Shown piece by piece: positions 54,692 through 64,000 of a stretch of 64,000 nucleotides of DNA. Location of the stretch: positions 52,254,922 to 52,318,921 of the forward strand of contig JAKGHH010000004.1 of assembly GCA_022828595.1 (NCBI GenBank), given 5' to 3'. The position numbers were made by a program, and so were the translations under genes. The notes under the pieces were generated by a model. That model ran no database searches and was not told where the DNA came from. It saw only the letters and a program-made list of their open reading frames with translations. Numbering within the stretch: position 1 is the first letter of the stretch; each line of letters opens with the position of its first letter. Source of the stretch: Nelumbo lutea (taxonomy: Eukaryota > Streptophyta > Magnoliopsida > Proteales > Nelumbonaceae).

Positions 54692-56530
54692 TGGACAGTG
54701 TTTGTATGCCCTTAGCTTCAATCGATTTTGATGTACTTTTGATATTTAATGTAAATAAATAAAGTACATGTTTGATTCATGTTGTGTGATGTGCTTCTGT
54801 GTAAGACCCTAAAACCGGACACTTAATGAGACTTGTAATAGTTTTAAATGTTCATAGCATTTGGATAAGTCTGGGGAGATTTGTCCTGCCAAGGCTGACA
54901 TTGGTGTGCTGCCAACTGTAGGGGTGGCTTGTCTCAGCAACTAGGGTGAGACCCAAGGCACACGCAGTGTAGGATTACTTGAACCCTTGAACCGAACCAG
55001 ATTTCCAGCATTGCCCTGGACCTTGGAGATTGATGGGCAAAATTGGAAAGTTACACCTAACCCCTAGACCCGATTATGGTACTGCACTAGGTGTTGGATC
55101 GGGCTGTCTTTGATATACCAATCAGTGAGATCCTTAGCGGGGGTCAAAACCTGGGTATGGTGGGACAGTCTAAGAATTCATCTGAGTGGGTGATCATAGT
55201 GACGGGATCAGCCCCTTTGTCGGACAAAGGTAATGATCGGAAATGCACTCTCTCTGATGGAAACCAAACTGCCGGTAGTTGATTTCAATCATTGAAATTT
55301 TGTTTTGCAAAATTTATATACAATATATACTTACATATGGTTTCAAAATGTTTGCAAATGGTTTTAATTCTTGGGATCCATGTGAGTAGAGAGTGCAGCA
55401 CTGTTCCTTGCAGCCGAGGGAGAGGTCCTCTCTTTTCGGGTAGTGCTTGATCATTATGGGTTGAGAGGTTAAGTGTAAGGCCATTTGGGATAATACCTGA
55501 TGAGCTAATCTTGCATCTGCCCACAGTCCCTGGGTTTTTATAAGATGGCTTGGCCCAGGGACCACTTAGTGTAAGTGTTGGGCCCATAAGGTCCATGTGA
55601 TGGGCTCAAGGGGGTTCACTGGGCTACCCAGTGAATTCGGCTAGGCCTTGTAATAAAGGCTGGGCCGAACCCATGTGGCTGGTGTGTAGATCAATGCTTG
55701 GGTCTCACGCCATACAAAGAAGCCCAATTGGGTAGCAGTTTGGAAGACTTTTGAGCACTTATTACTTAATAGGCCTAAAGCCCATTTTGATCTGGGCTTA
55801 TTTGATCAATAAGTTAAGGGGTGGATTTGAGATTAAGATGAGCCCTAAAGCTAATCTAATCTGCAGATAAGATTAAGAAGAGTCCTAATCCAAATACTGA
55901 TTTGGATAAGGACAACTCCTGATATGATTAGGAGGCTTTTTTAATCATTAAGAAAAGGAGGAAATCTCTATTACAAGCCCAAGGGGATTTCGCAGAGAAC
56001 ACACCTGCACTCTAAAGATTAGATCTTAGAAACCCTAGAGGAGAAAAGTAGTTTGCCACACTCTTCTCTAGTTTTCCTCCTCCATCAGCCGCCGCCAACC
56101 ACCACCAGTTCGATTTCTTTGAGAGGGAAAGATCAAGAAAGAGTTCTTGATATCAGCTTTTACTGAAAGGCTGATTCATTTCAGTGCTCATTGTTTCCAG
56201 AGGATTCTTGTGAAGGATTCAATGCGTAGGACGCACTCTGCTGGTTCCGTTCCACAGTTACTGTGTCATCTTCAGTAGGAGTGGATCTTGGTGTCTTCTT
56301 TGGGCATGACCACCAACTTTGGGAGATATTACATCTCTAGATCAGGTATAATTCCTCCCTTGTCTTTTGGTTCAGATCTGGTTCGGTTTTGGTTCAAGTA
56401 GGATCATTGAATTTTAATTCTAAAATCAGGGAATACGATTCCCAATTGGAAGGGAGGTAGGAAATTTTTGAAATTCGCCCACCCAGTTCTGACGTCTATA
56501 CGATGGATCCTACCATTCCTTTCAGTATAC
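54692..56530 (+). repeat. Probable 3' LTR of C4
   Basis: Pol is followed by a purine-rich AGTGCAAGTAGGAG and then TGGACAGTGTTTGTATGCCC, the arrangement usual for a copia polypurine tract and LTR start in this type of element. AATAAATAAAG lies at about 54,755-54,768. The right end is not certain. A block rich in TTGGTTCAAGTAGGATC and GGAGGTAGG ends near 56,530. The matching 5' LTR is not in the window, so length (about 1.8 kb) is an estimate. Frames at 55,285-55,596 on the minus strand show no domain. Confidence 0.4.
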
Positions 56531-59114
56531 CCCAAGAAAATGAGGTCGAGATTTTTCTATTAGATTACAGTCCACTCTAAAATCCATTGGTTACTGCAAT
56601 TTGCATAACCATTTTCTGATCTTGAGAATGATATTGGTAGAGGAGGAATAACGAGTATACTCGCATACAATGAAAATAGGGGTAGCAGCAACCAAGAAAT
56701 TCCAATGGTTCTTAGGATAATATGCCAATAAGAAACTATAAAATTAAATGCAAATCAATTAGAAGTAAATAGTTAGGAATTGAAAGATGTTAGTAGATAA
56801 AGCCCAAATTGTTGAGCCGGAGAGTTAGTGTAGTTAGTAAATGTTTGTAGGGTTAGTAACTCAGCAATTGCATTAAGAGGTCTTGTATCTTGTAGCTCTA
56901 AAGAAATGAAATAAAAACAATATCTATAAGATTATAGGGATTTAAGTTATTGCATATATTTGAGGATGTTAGTAAAGTTAGTAAACAAACTAACAAACTA
57001 CAAAAGTTGAAGAAAATTCACACTAGGCGTATAGTATTTTTATAGTGGTCTGGCTAACTCTATCTATATCTTGTAATACAGAGATCATTGAGGATTAATT
57101 TCCACTAACTAGTTGGACTTTCCAAGCACCATCAAAAGCCTTTATAACCAATAGGACTTCGCAGGTGTTTATAATACCTAAACCAATTGGACTTCACGAA
57201 TGCCAATAAGACCTAAATCAATAGGGCTTTCAGATGCCTACAAGACATTATAGTTGGACTTAATAGAGGTACCTGTTGATATGTAAATTTTTGGCACATG
57301 AAGTGAAGTAAATAGGGCCCAATATGAGATTCAATAAAAATGAGCTATTGGGCCCACTAAGAAAAGAATAACAAAATTTGGGCCCAAGAAGATGTTGGAT
57401 GGGACCCAATGTGAAATCTAACTAGAAAATGGGCTCTGTAATGTACTCCCCCAAAAAGAATTGAGTGGGGAGATACCATTAATTCCAAACCCAAGAGTAT
57501 GTTGGGTAGGGCTCATTACAAACCAAACTGAGTAGTGGCAATGAGCATTTGCCACGTTAAGGATTGAATACGGAGACAAGCCCACCATTTATGGCAATCC
57601 GAAAGATTTTTCTCTCAAATCAATTAGACAAGTTTTCTCTAATCAATGTAGTGGAGCCCAATTGATTGGCAACGATGCCTAATTAACAATTTGGTTAAAG
57701 AAAAATATGGTTGTTGGCTGATTCAAGGAGGATTAGCTCAATTCAATTAAAGGATTTCTTTCCTTATGTGGGCCCTAGTTTCTTTCCAAGTGGCACCTTT
57801 ACAAACCCCTTCCAATCAACCTTATACAAATTTTAATTAAGAGAATCCCATTAAGTTGAATGTCTTTCAAATCAATCTTGTGGGGCCTTCCATTTAAATG
57901 GTAATCATTAGCTATAATAGGATCAAATTTTTTTTCAAGTAAAGAAGGAGACAATAGCTGCCAAATGAGTTTAAATCTTTGGGCAGACTCACCTAAGAAA
58001 GGCCACTATAAATTGAGGTGAAAACAAGAGCAAGGCCCTCCTTGGCTCCCTCAAGGCCCTCTTCTTTGGCTTTTAATTTTCTAGCTTTTCTTTGTTGTAG
58101 GAAGAAAGAACAATAAGGTCGTGATAGTCGATCATTGAAGCTTTGAAGTTACAATAATGTCGTGTCACATTAATTAAGTATTTTGGTTTTTGTGTTGTCG
58201 CAACCTAAAAAAGCTTCATCAAATTAATGCAATTGAAAAAACCTCCTATAAGATTGATACAACTAAGAAGACTTCTATTAAGAGGAAAATTTTGTTCACA
58301 AAACCAGTAGTTGCTTTCTTCTCGTAATTGCAAGTTGCAATTGTGACTTTAAGTTTCATCCAAGACAAGAGAATCAAAAGTATTATTTGCTAAATAAGAA
58401 AAAAGAAAAAAAGAGATTGTATTCCATTTACATTTTAAATTTTTTTTTTAATTTGTCTGATTTTTTGTGCTCCAAGTTTATGCACGAAATTTGTGTTGAT
58501 AGTGCCAACATGACTTGTATGGTATTCAAAACTTGAACACCTACCTACTTATAGATATTTCCTTTCTAATACATGTATAAAAACAAGTTTACAACAAGAG
58601 AAACCTCTAAATTGGAAAATATTACAATACAAAGACAAACTATTCAATTGCTAAAGTTTCTCCAAAGTTGCTCAACTCAATGAAAAGATCTATAATAGAT
58701 GGGTGAGACTGTACAAGCTTAAGGCTTAGTTTTACTCACCTTTAACACTATTGAATCTTAAGTATCTCTTCAACAAAGATGACTTTATAACTTACTATAT
58801 CTGAAAAATAACTATGCACTATATACAAGGAAAGCATTTGGTTGTTTTTTCTAGTTTAATTTCAATTTCTTATTTCTTGTTTTGAATTTAACAAACATCT
58901 TCTATTTATAGAGGATTTAAAAACAAGTGACCATTTTTTAGCCATTGGAGAGATTTATCCTTTCTTAGAAATGATTCAAATTTTCTCCAATACCATAAAA
59001 GGCTTTTCATAGATGGTAATAGTTATTTGAACATTTAAACAGTCAAATTACTTCGTAGTCGATTGTCAAAATTGTTAGCCGGCTACTTGATAAAGGGAGA
59101 ATTTTTTTTATCTC
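56531..59114. other. AT-rich DNA with a possible plus-strand LTR
   Basis: No reading frame of 60 codons or more with meaning. From 57,274 (TGTTGATATGTAAATTTTTG) the sequence shows GGGCCCAA-rich blocks, CTATAAATTGAGG (TATA-like, about 58,006-58,018) and a short pyrimidine-rich tract, an LTR-like layout. Neither end nor partner is established. 56,780-57,100 has repeated GTTAGTAAA and GTTAGTAGA phrases. The remainder is unassigned. Confidence 0.35.
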
Positions 59115-59735
59115 TTCTATTTCCAGAAGAAGTTCTGCACATTCTGAGTTGTGATTGTTGTAAGGGGTTCAGCCTCAACCCACTTAGTGAAATAATCGAC
59201 TGCCACCACTAGGAACCTTCTTTGCCCTGTTGCTGGTGGGAATGGCCCGAGTATGTCGATCCCCCACTGTGCGAATGGCCACGGGCTAGTAAGGTACTTT
59301 TGGTCGGCGGTAGGCTGGTGGTGGATGTTGGCGTACTTCTGACACTTGTTGCATCTTTTCACAAGCTCGGTCACGTCTACCTTCATCATTAGCCAGTAGT
59401 ACCCCTGTCACAATGCTTTCTGGGCGAGCGCCCTACCCCCCAAATGTTCTCCGCACAGGCCCTCATGAGTATCGCAAAGGAAGAGCTTGGCCTCAGAGGG
59501 TCGCAAACAACGCAGATAGGGGAGCGTGTAGGATCTTCGGTACAGCCGTTCATCTATCATGACATATTTGGCTGCCTGACGCTATACCCTTCTGGTGGCA
59601 TTATGATCTGCAGGAAGGGTTATATGTAGCAGGAAGCTCATGAGCGGATCAATCAAGCTCGGCTCTACTTGAACGACGGGAGCGACCTCCTCTGCCCCCC
59701 CGAGAATGCTAGACCAAGGTAAGTTTTATACATAC
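59115..59735 (-). pseudogene. G3 integrase, N-terminal half
   Basis: From 59,735 leftward: YVMIDERLYRRSYTLPYLRC, LCDTHEGLCGEHLGGRALAQ, a stop near 59,408, then VKRCNKCQKYANIHHQPTAD (zinc region), FAQWGIDILGPFPPATG (first catalytic D) and FLVVAVDYFTKWVEAEPLTT. It ends at QNVQNFFWK, before the second catalytic aspartate. The tryptophan in TKW is a TAG in G2. Confidence 0.87.
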
Positions 59736-59739
59736 ACAG

Positions 59740-60330
59740 TTCTCATGGTGTTATCACTAGTTCTGGCTAACCGGGATAGGGCATCGGCCTCAACGTTCTC
59801 TAATCTTGGGATCTGTTGGATGAAGTGTGACTGGAAGTTGAGCAAAGCCCTCTTACTTTATATAAGTACACTATCATGGTTGGCTTGCGAACTTCGTACT
59901 CACCTGTAACCTGGTTGACCATGAGCTGAGAATCACTGCAGATGACAATGTGCTTGCCTTTCACCTTGTTGGCTAGATTCAGCCCAGCTAGTAACGCCTC
60001 ATACTTTGCTTCGTTGTTGGATGTCGCGAATTCGAAGTGTAGTGCATACTCTAGTTTCACACCGCTTGGCCCGTACAGAACGGTCCCAGCTCCACTAACA
60101 CCTCGAACTTTGCTTCGTTGTTGGATGCCGCGAATTCAAAGTGTAGTGCATACTCCAATTTCACACCGCTTGGCCCGTATAGAACGATCCCAGCTCCGCT
60201 GCCCTGCATGTTTGACAAGCCATCTACGTGAAGGATCCAGGGCTCCTCATCCCAGTTCACACTAGGTCTAACTAGGAGAGATGCCGCATTGCTTGCTACT
60301 TCACGGTGCTCGAGCTCAACCGACCTAGGA
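59740..60330 (-). pseudogene. G3 second RNase H with a 104-bp internal duplication
   Basis: The archaeal-like RNase H is readable as WILHVDGLSNMQGSGAGIVL, then EYALHFEFAASNNEAKFEVL. Then the region 60,107-60,197 is repeated as 60,003-60,093 (period 104), which restarts at KLEYALHFEFATSNNEAKYE and continues IVICSDSQLMVNQVTGEYEV. As 104 is not a multiple of three, the duplication breaks the frame. The repeat copies differ at a handful of bases. Confidence 0.85.
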
Positions 60331-61695
60331 ACCTCGGGCTCACTCGAGCTAGGGGCCTCGTGTTCAACCGACCTAGGGACTTCGGAGCTAAAGGTGCATT
60401 CTGCAACAAAATCTGCTAAGGCTTGGGCCTTGATAGTAGTTCGCGGCTTGTACTGGAGCTCATACTCACTGAGCTCGATGGCCCACTTCGTCAACCTTCC
60501 GGAGACCTCGAGCTTGAGCAGGACTTGCCTTAGAGGTTTGTTGGTAAGGATGATGATGGTGTGAGCTTGGAAGTACGGACGGAGCTTCTGAGCTGCAATG
60601 ACTAGTTCATAGGCTAGCTTTTCTATCTCTGGGTACCTTGTCTCTACTCCCTGCAAAACTTTACTAACATAGTAGATGGGTTGTTGGACCCGATCTACTT
60701 CTCTTATTAGTACCGAACTGACCACCTCGTCACTTGCCGATAGGTACAGCTCTAAAACATCACCCTCTTCAGGTCGGGTTAAGACTGGGATGCTGGCGAG
60801 GTACTTTTTGAGCTCATCAAATGCGAGCTAGCACTCTTCAGTCCATTCGAAGCCTTTGTTTTTCATTGCCTTAAAGAAAGGCAGGCAATGGTCTGCCTTA
60901 GAGCGGCTAAATGGCCGTTCAACTTCTGAACCTCCTTCAATTTCTGGGGTAGTCCCATTTCTAGTATAGCCTTAATTTTGTCTGGGTTAGCCTCAATGCC
61001 GCGCCGGTTAACGATGTACCCTAGGAATTTACCCAATGTGACACCGAAGACGCACTTATTCGGGTTCAATTTCATATTAAATTTACGCAGAATTTCAAAA
61101 ACTGAATGCAAATCTTGTATTAAATCATGTGAAAATTGGGTTTTGACGACCATGTCGTCTACATAACATTCTATCTTCCTGCCAATTAATGCCTCAAATA
61201 ATTTATTTACAAGTCTCTGAAAGGTTGCCCCATCATTTTTCAACCCAAAGGGCATGACCTTGTAACAGTACAGGCCGAGCTCGGTTATGAAGGCAGTTTT
61301 TTCTTTATCAGTTGGGTTCATCCTGATCTGGTTGTATCCCGAATAGGCATCTAAGAAACTCAACAACTCATGCCCTGAGGTCGCATCCACCAGACGGTCG
61401 ATCCTGGATAGTGGGAAGCAATCCTTCGGGCATGCTCGGTTCAGGTCCGTATAATCGACACACATGTGCCACTTACCGTTAGCCTTTTTTACCAGAATGG
61501 GGTTGGCCACCCAGCTCGGGAAATGGACTTCCCTGATAAAGTCAGCTGCGAGGAGCTTCCCGACCTCCTCGTTGACTGCCCTCCATCGCTCTGGGGCTAA
61601 GTTGCATTTCTTCTGTCTAACGGGCCTAACTACAGGATCAGTATTCAACTTGTGAGTTATGATGCTAGGGTCTATGCTGGGCATCTCTGCCGCGG
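60331..61695 (-). pseudogene. G3 reverse transcriptase and first RNase H
   Basis: A 273-codon frame (61,684-60,866) contains VKKANGKWHMCVDYTDLNRA, FPLSRIDRLVDATSGHELLS, FLDAYSGYNQIRMNPTDKEK, FGLKNDGATFQRLVNK and the intact active site YVDD at 61,154-61,165. After a frameshift near 60,890, RNase H continues from 60,725: VLIREVDRVQQPIYYVSKVL, YPEIEKLAYELVIAAQKLRP, LTKWAIELSEYELQYKP. This is the least damaged RT in the window, though it has no matching gag-protease. Confidence 0.9.
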
Positions 61696-62385
61696 ACCAT
61701 GCAAAAACATCTAAATTTTTAGTAAGAAACTTACCAGTTGGAATCGCAGAGGCTCCTCAATAGAAGCATCGATCTAAAGTGCCCGAGCTGGGTCTTCTGT
61801 CGATGCCGGGATGGAGACAGTCTCTTTTGTGGGTGCAGCTCGCTCCTCGTATTGCTCCGTAGGTCGCTCCAGCTCGAGGTCGTCGGCCACCTTAGCTTTC
61901 CCTTTGACGGTGGCGACGTAGCACTTGCAAGACTCAAGCTGGCCACCTCGTGCTATCCCGAGTTGGCCACTTGAATTCTTTATCCCGAAACTCAAGCTGG
62001 TCACAGTTTTGGGTTGATTAACAACTACGTGCCACTTGAATTCTTTATGGGTGATGCCTCGCTTGGCTGCAGTGAGCCGGATGGACTCCCCTTCCTTCTG
62101 AACTATGCCAAGGAGGCTCTCTTGAGTTCTTGGGTATCTCTTGCTGGTGACAAAATGGGAAACGAAGACTTGCATGAACTACGCCCAGCTTCTTATCGAT
62201 CTGAGCGCAAGGTTTCGGTACTATGTGCGGGCTACCCTTTTGAAGGTGGTGGAGAAAGCCACGCACATACAGGATTCGTTGGCCCTTGCCAGGTGCATCT
62301 GGGACTGGAAGGCATCCACATGGTCATTCGGGTTGAATGATCCATCATACTTATCCAGTGGGGGATGCTTGAAGTCCTTCGGCAT
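61696..62385 (-). pseudogene. G3 gag-protease with large internal deletion
   Basis: Gag starts at 62,385 (MPKDFKHPPLDKYDGSFNPN) and follows G2 gag through DHVDAFQSQMHLARANESC and IVQKEGESIR. Then about 20 codons are missing relative to G2 before LTAAKRGITHKEFKWHVVVN. After KTVTS near 61,990, the sequence passes directly to protease end and linker blocks (CKCYVATVKGKAKVADDLEL, ERPTEQYEERAAPTKETV). The gag nucleocapsid motif and the protease D-S-G are deleted. Frameshift near 61,740 before RT. Confidence 0.85.
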
Positions 62386-62790
62386 AGGAACAATAAGAAG
62401 TTCTGGCGATAGAGGAGAAGGAACCGAAAGAAGTGGAGTAACTTTTACTTGCCCGAGCTTACCTCTTCCTTGCCCTAGAGCTTGGGCAGATCGTGAGTGG
62501 GAGCTCGGTGGCGCCTCCGCTGCTTCCTTGTTGGGTCAGCGTTGGTTCTACTGGCTTCAATATTACCGAGCTCGATGGGCCCAAGGAGGGGCTCGGATTG
62601 CTTTTGGTAGCTACGAACTGAGGGGCATTGACTCAAGTCTGCGGCAAACACCTCGAACTGGTTTTCAGCAAGTGAGAGCTTGAACTACAAATGCTGAGGT
62701 GACACGGGCCTAACTAGCTAGGAGGCCCCCGACCTAACTGCAGGCTGTGAGGCAGGGGTAGCTGGTCTCTCTTTCCCACCGCTGACCCCA
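62386..62790 (-). other. G3 leader remnant
   Basis: GC-rich DNA rich in AGCTCG-type words, like the G2 leader. It ends against AT-rich DNA at about 62,790. The 180-codon plus-strand frame at 62,141-62,683 is the reverse side of gag and leader. Confidence 0.5.
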
Positions 62791-64000
62791 GTTTTTTATT
62801 TGTTTTAAAATTTTAATATAATTTAATATATTAAAAACAAAATGGGAGGATGTTTCAGGACATTTGAAACGTCCATTACTCCCACTCACACATGTAAAAT
62901 CCGGACTCTCTTATTCTAGTTATGTTACATTGTTACCTCTTCCTTCCCTATCAACACTCTATTTTCTCTCTTTCTTATCCCTTTTTCCCCTTTTTCTTTA
63001 TTTCTTATTTCTTAATTTATTTCTTTCAAATAATTTTTGTCACAACTCCCCAATTCCCAAGAAAAAAAGTTTCAGCAAAAAACTCAATGCTCAATGGTGA
63101 AACAGGGGAAGTTTCGATCTACTACGATCTAAGACTAATACCGGAATAGAGGTGATCCTCATGGTTTGCAACCAAGAGAATGGTGAGAAGAAATGACTCC
63201 TTGGGTGTGAGTTTCATCCAAGTTGAGAAGAATGATAGCCCAGATGATGGCTACTATCTATGCAACTCTACTCGGCCAATGATAGTGGTGAGGAGTATTG
63301 AGAATTATGGCTGGCAATCTTGATCCCAACCCATTTGAGCCACCCACCTTGGAATCCACCCATACCCACCCAATCTATTGGTGAGTCAATATGGGTCGAG
63401 TAATGGAAAAGGGTTAGGGTGGGTTCGGTCAAGGGTACCCATTAAGGTCAAGATCAGTTGGGGCATGCGGGTCAAGATGTATCCAACTCCAAGATGATGC
63501 CGTGTTGATGCTACATCATTGCACTACTTATAGCAGCATGCTGTTTTCTAAGAAAACATATTGAATTTGGCATTTCTTCATACCACACTTTCCTGATTTC
63601 CAAGGCGTGGTCTGGAACAATGTTTTTTTCTGGAAAAACAGTACCCAACAAGAGGACATTTTCTGAAGCACCGATTTTTCTGATGTGGCACCTATATGGC
63701 ATCGTTTTCTCAAAAAATAACATCAATGCCAAACCCCGCCCAAAACTATGGAGAAAAACAGGGTTGGCACCACCACTAGGTTACTAGTTCTCATTGGGGA
63801 AGATGATGAACAATGTCCACAAATGGTCCATTAGTAACTTTTGAAAATGACAATGTGGAAAGGAAAAGAGAGGGAGATGGAGAGAAAAGATGGGAGAAAA
63901 CGATGAGAGATGAGGGGATCAAAAGGTGAAAAGGATTGTGTCAAGAGAGAAAAGAAGACAAATAGTGACTTGAGCAAATTAGTCTCTATTGAAAACTTTA
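62791..64000. other. AT-rich DNA at the right edge
   Basis: No gene is recognised. 62,920-63,050 is pyrimidine-rich. 63,300-63,480 has CCCAACC and GGGTTAGGGTGGG words like the hAT-type element interiors at 16,741-17,257. Several short frames at 63,511-63,732 on the minus strand overlap and lack domains. Purine-rich GAGAGGGAGATGGAG runs lie at 63,860-63,960. Confidence 0.45.

Larger units (their letters stand above)
59115..62790 (-). mobile_element. Ty3/gypsy element G3, Tat lineage, shortened relative of G2
   Basis: Minus-strand gag start, part of protease, RT, RNase H, second RNase H and integrase N-half, in G2's order and with close protein similarity throughout. It has no LTR, primer-binding site or polypurine tract in view. 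It is cut at about 59,115 in integrase and at about 62,790 in the leader. A large internal deletion joins mid-gag to the protease end. Several positions that are stops in G2 are sense codons here, for example glutamine in place of the TAG at 27,936. Confidence 0.87.

Noticed and set aside
62141..62683. 180-codon plus-strand open frame
   Set aside because: It lies opposite G3 gag and leader, which show clear gag motifs on the minus strand. No domain in the plus-strand translation.

Overview
The window is plant nuclear DNA made almost entirely of transposable elements. The evidence is Ty1/copia and Ty3/gypsy pol domains, primer-binding sites matching the 3' end of initiator tRNA-Met, Helitron-like ends (short hairpin plus CTAG), hAT-type elements and a CACTA-type end. 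I found no intact host gene, no tRNA or rRNA gene and no CRISPR array. The host is an angiosperm. I cannot place it further by reading alone. Element names below (G1, C1 and so on) are local labels.

Layout. 1-7,889: a decayed Tat-like gypsy element (G1) on the + strand, of which a gag fragment, non-coding 3' DNA, polypurine tract and 3' LTR remain. Copia C1 (1,181-5,802, + strand) is nested in it. C1 has both LTRs, but its reverse transcriptase has been replaced by unrelated DNA. 8,886-20,000: an AT-rich zone of non-autonomous DNA elements: a MITE-like inverted repeat, several Helitron-like units lying end to end, a 2.3-kb foldback with about 500-bp arms, and hAT-type elements, one with a perfect 8-bp target duplication. 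20,362-24,240: a minus-strand LTR with polypurine tract and non-coding interior.

24,245-38,000: copia C2 (minus strand), split inside its reverse transcriptase by Tat-type gypsy G2 (25,118-34,941, + strand, 5-bp target duplication CATAC). G2 keeps degraded gag, protease, RT, two RNase H regions, integrase and a long antisense reading frame between pol and the 3' LTR. 38,085-41,206: copia C3 (+ strand), truncated in RT. 41,207-42,800: microsatellite-bearing DNA and a probable minus-strand LTR. 42,880-49,330: two gypsy elements on the minus strand (G4 and G5) fused at about 45,222. G4 ends in a chromodomain-like segment. G5 retains a PBS and 5' LTR.

50,336-50,826: a lone right end of a CACTA-type element. 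50,853-56,530: copia C4 (+ strand) with a probable 3' LTR. 59,115-62,790: gypsy G3 (minus strand), a shortened relative of G2. The remainder is AT-rich DNA without recognisable genes.

Every retroelement reading frame is broken by stops or frameshifts, and several have lost catalytic residues (C4 protease and RT, G4 and G5 RT). None can be autonomous as it stands. The window records layered insertion and decay, with at least three levels of nesting, and does not contain a working multi-gene system. The most unusual objects are the foldback whose two tips both look like Helitron 3' ends and the antisense reading frame in G2.
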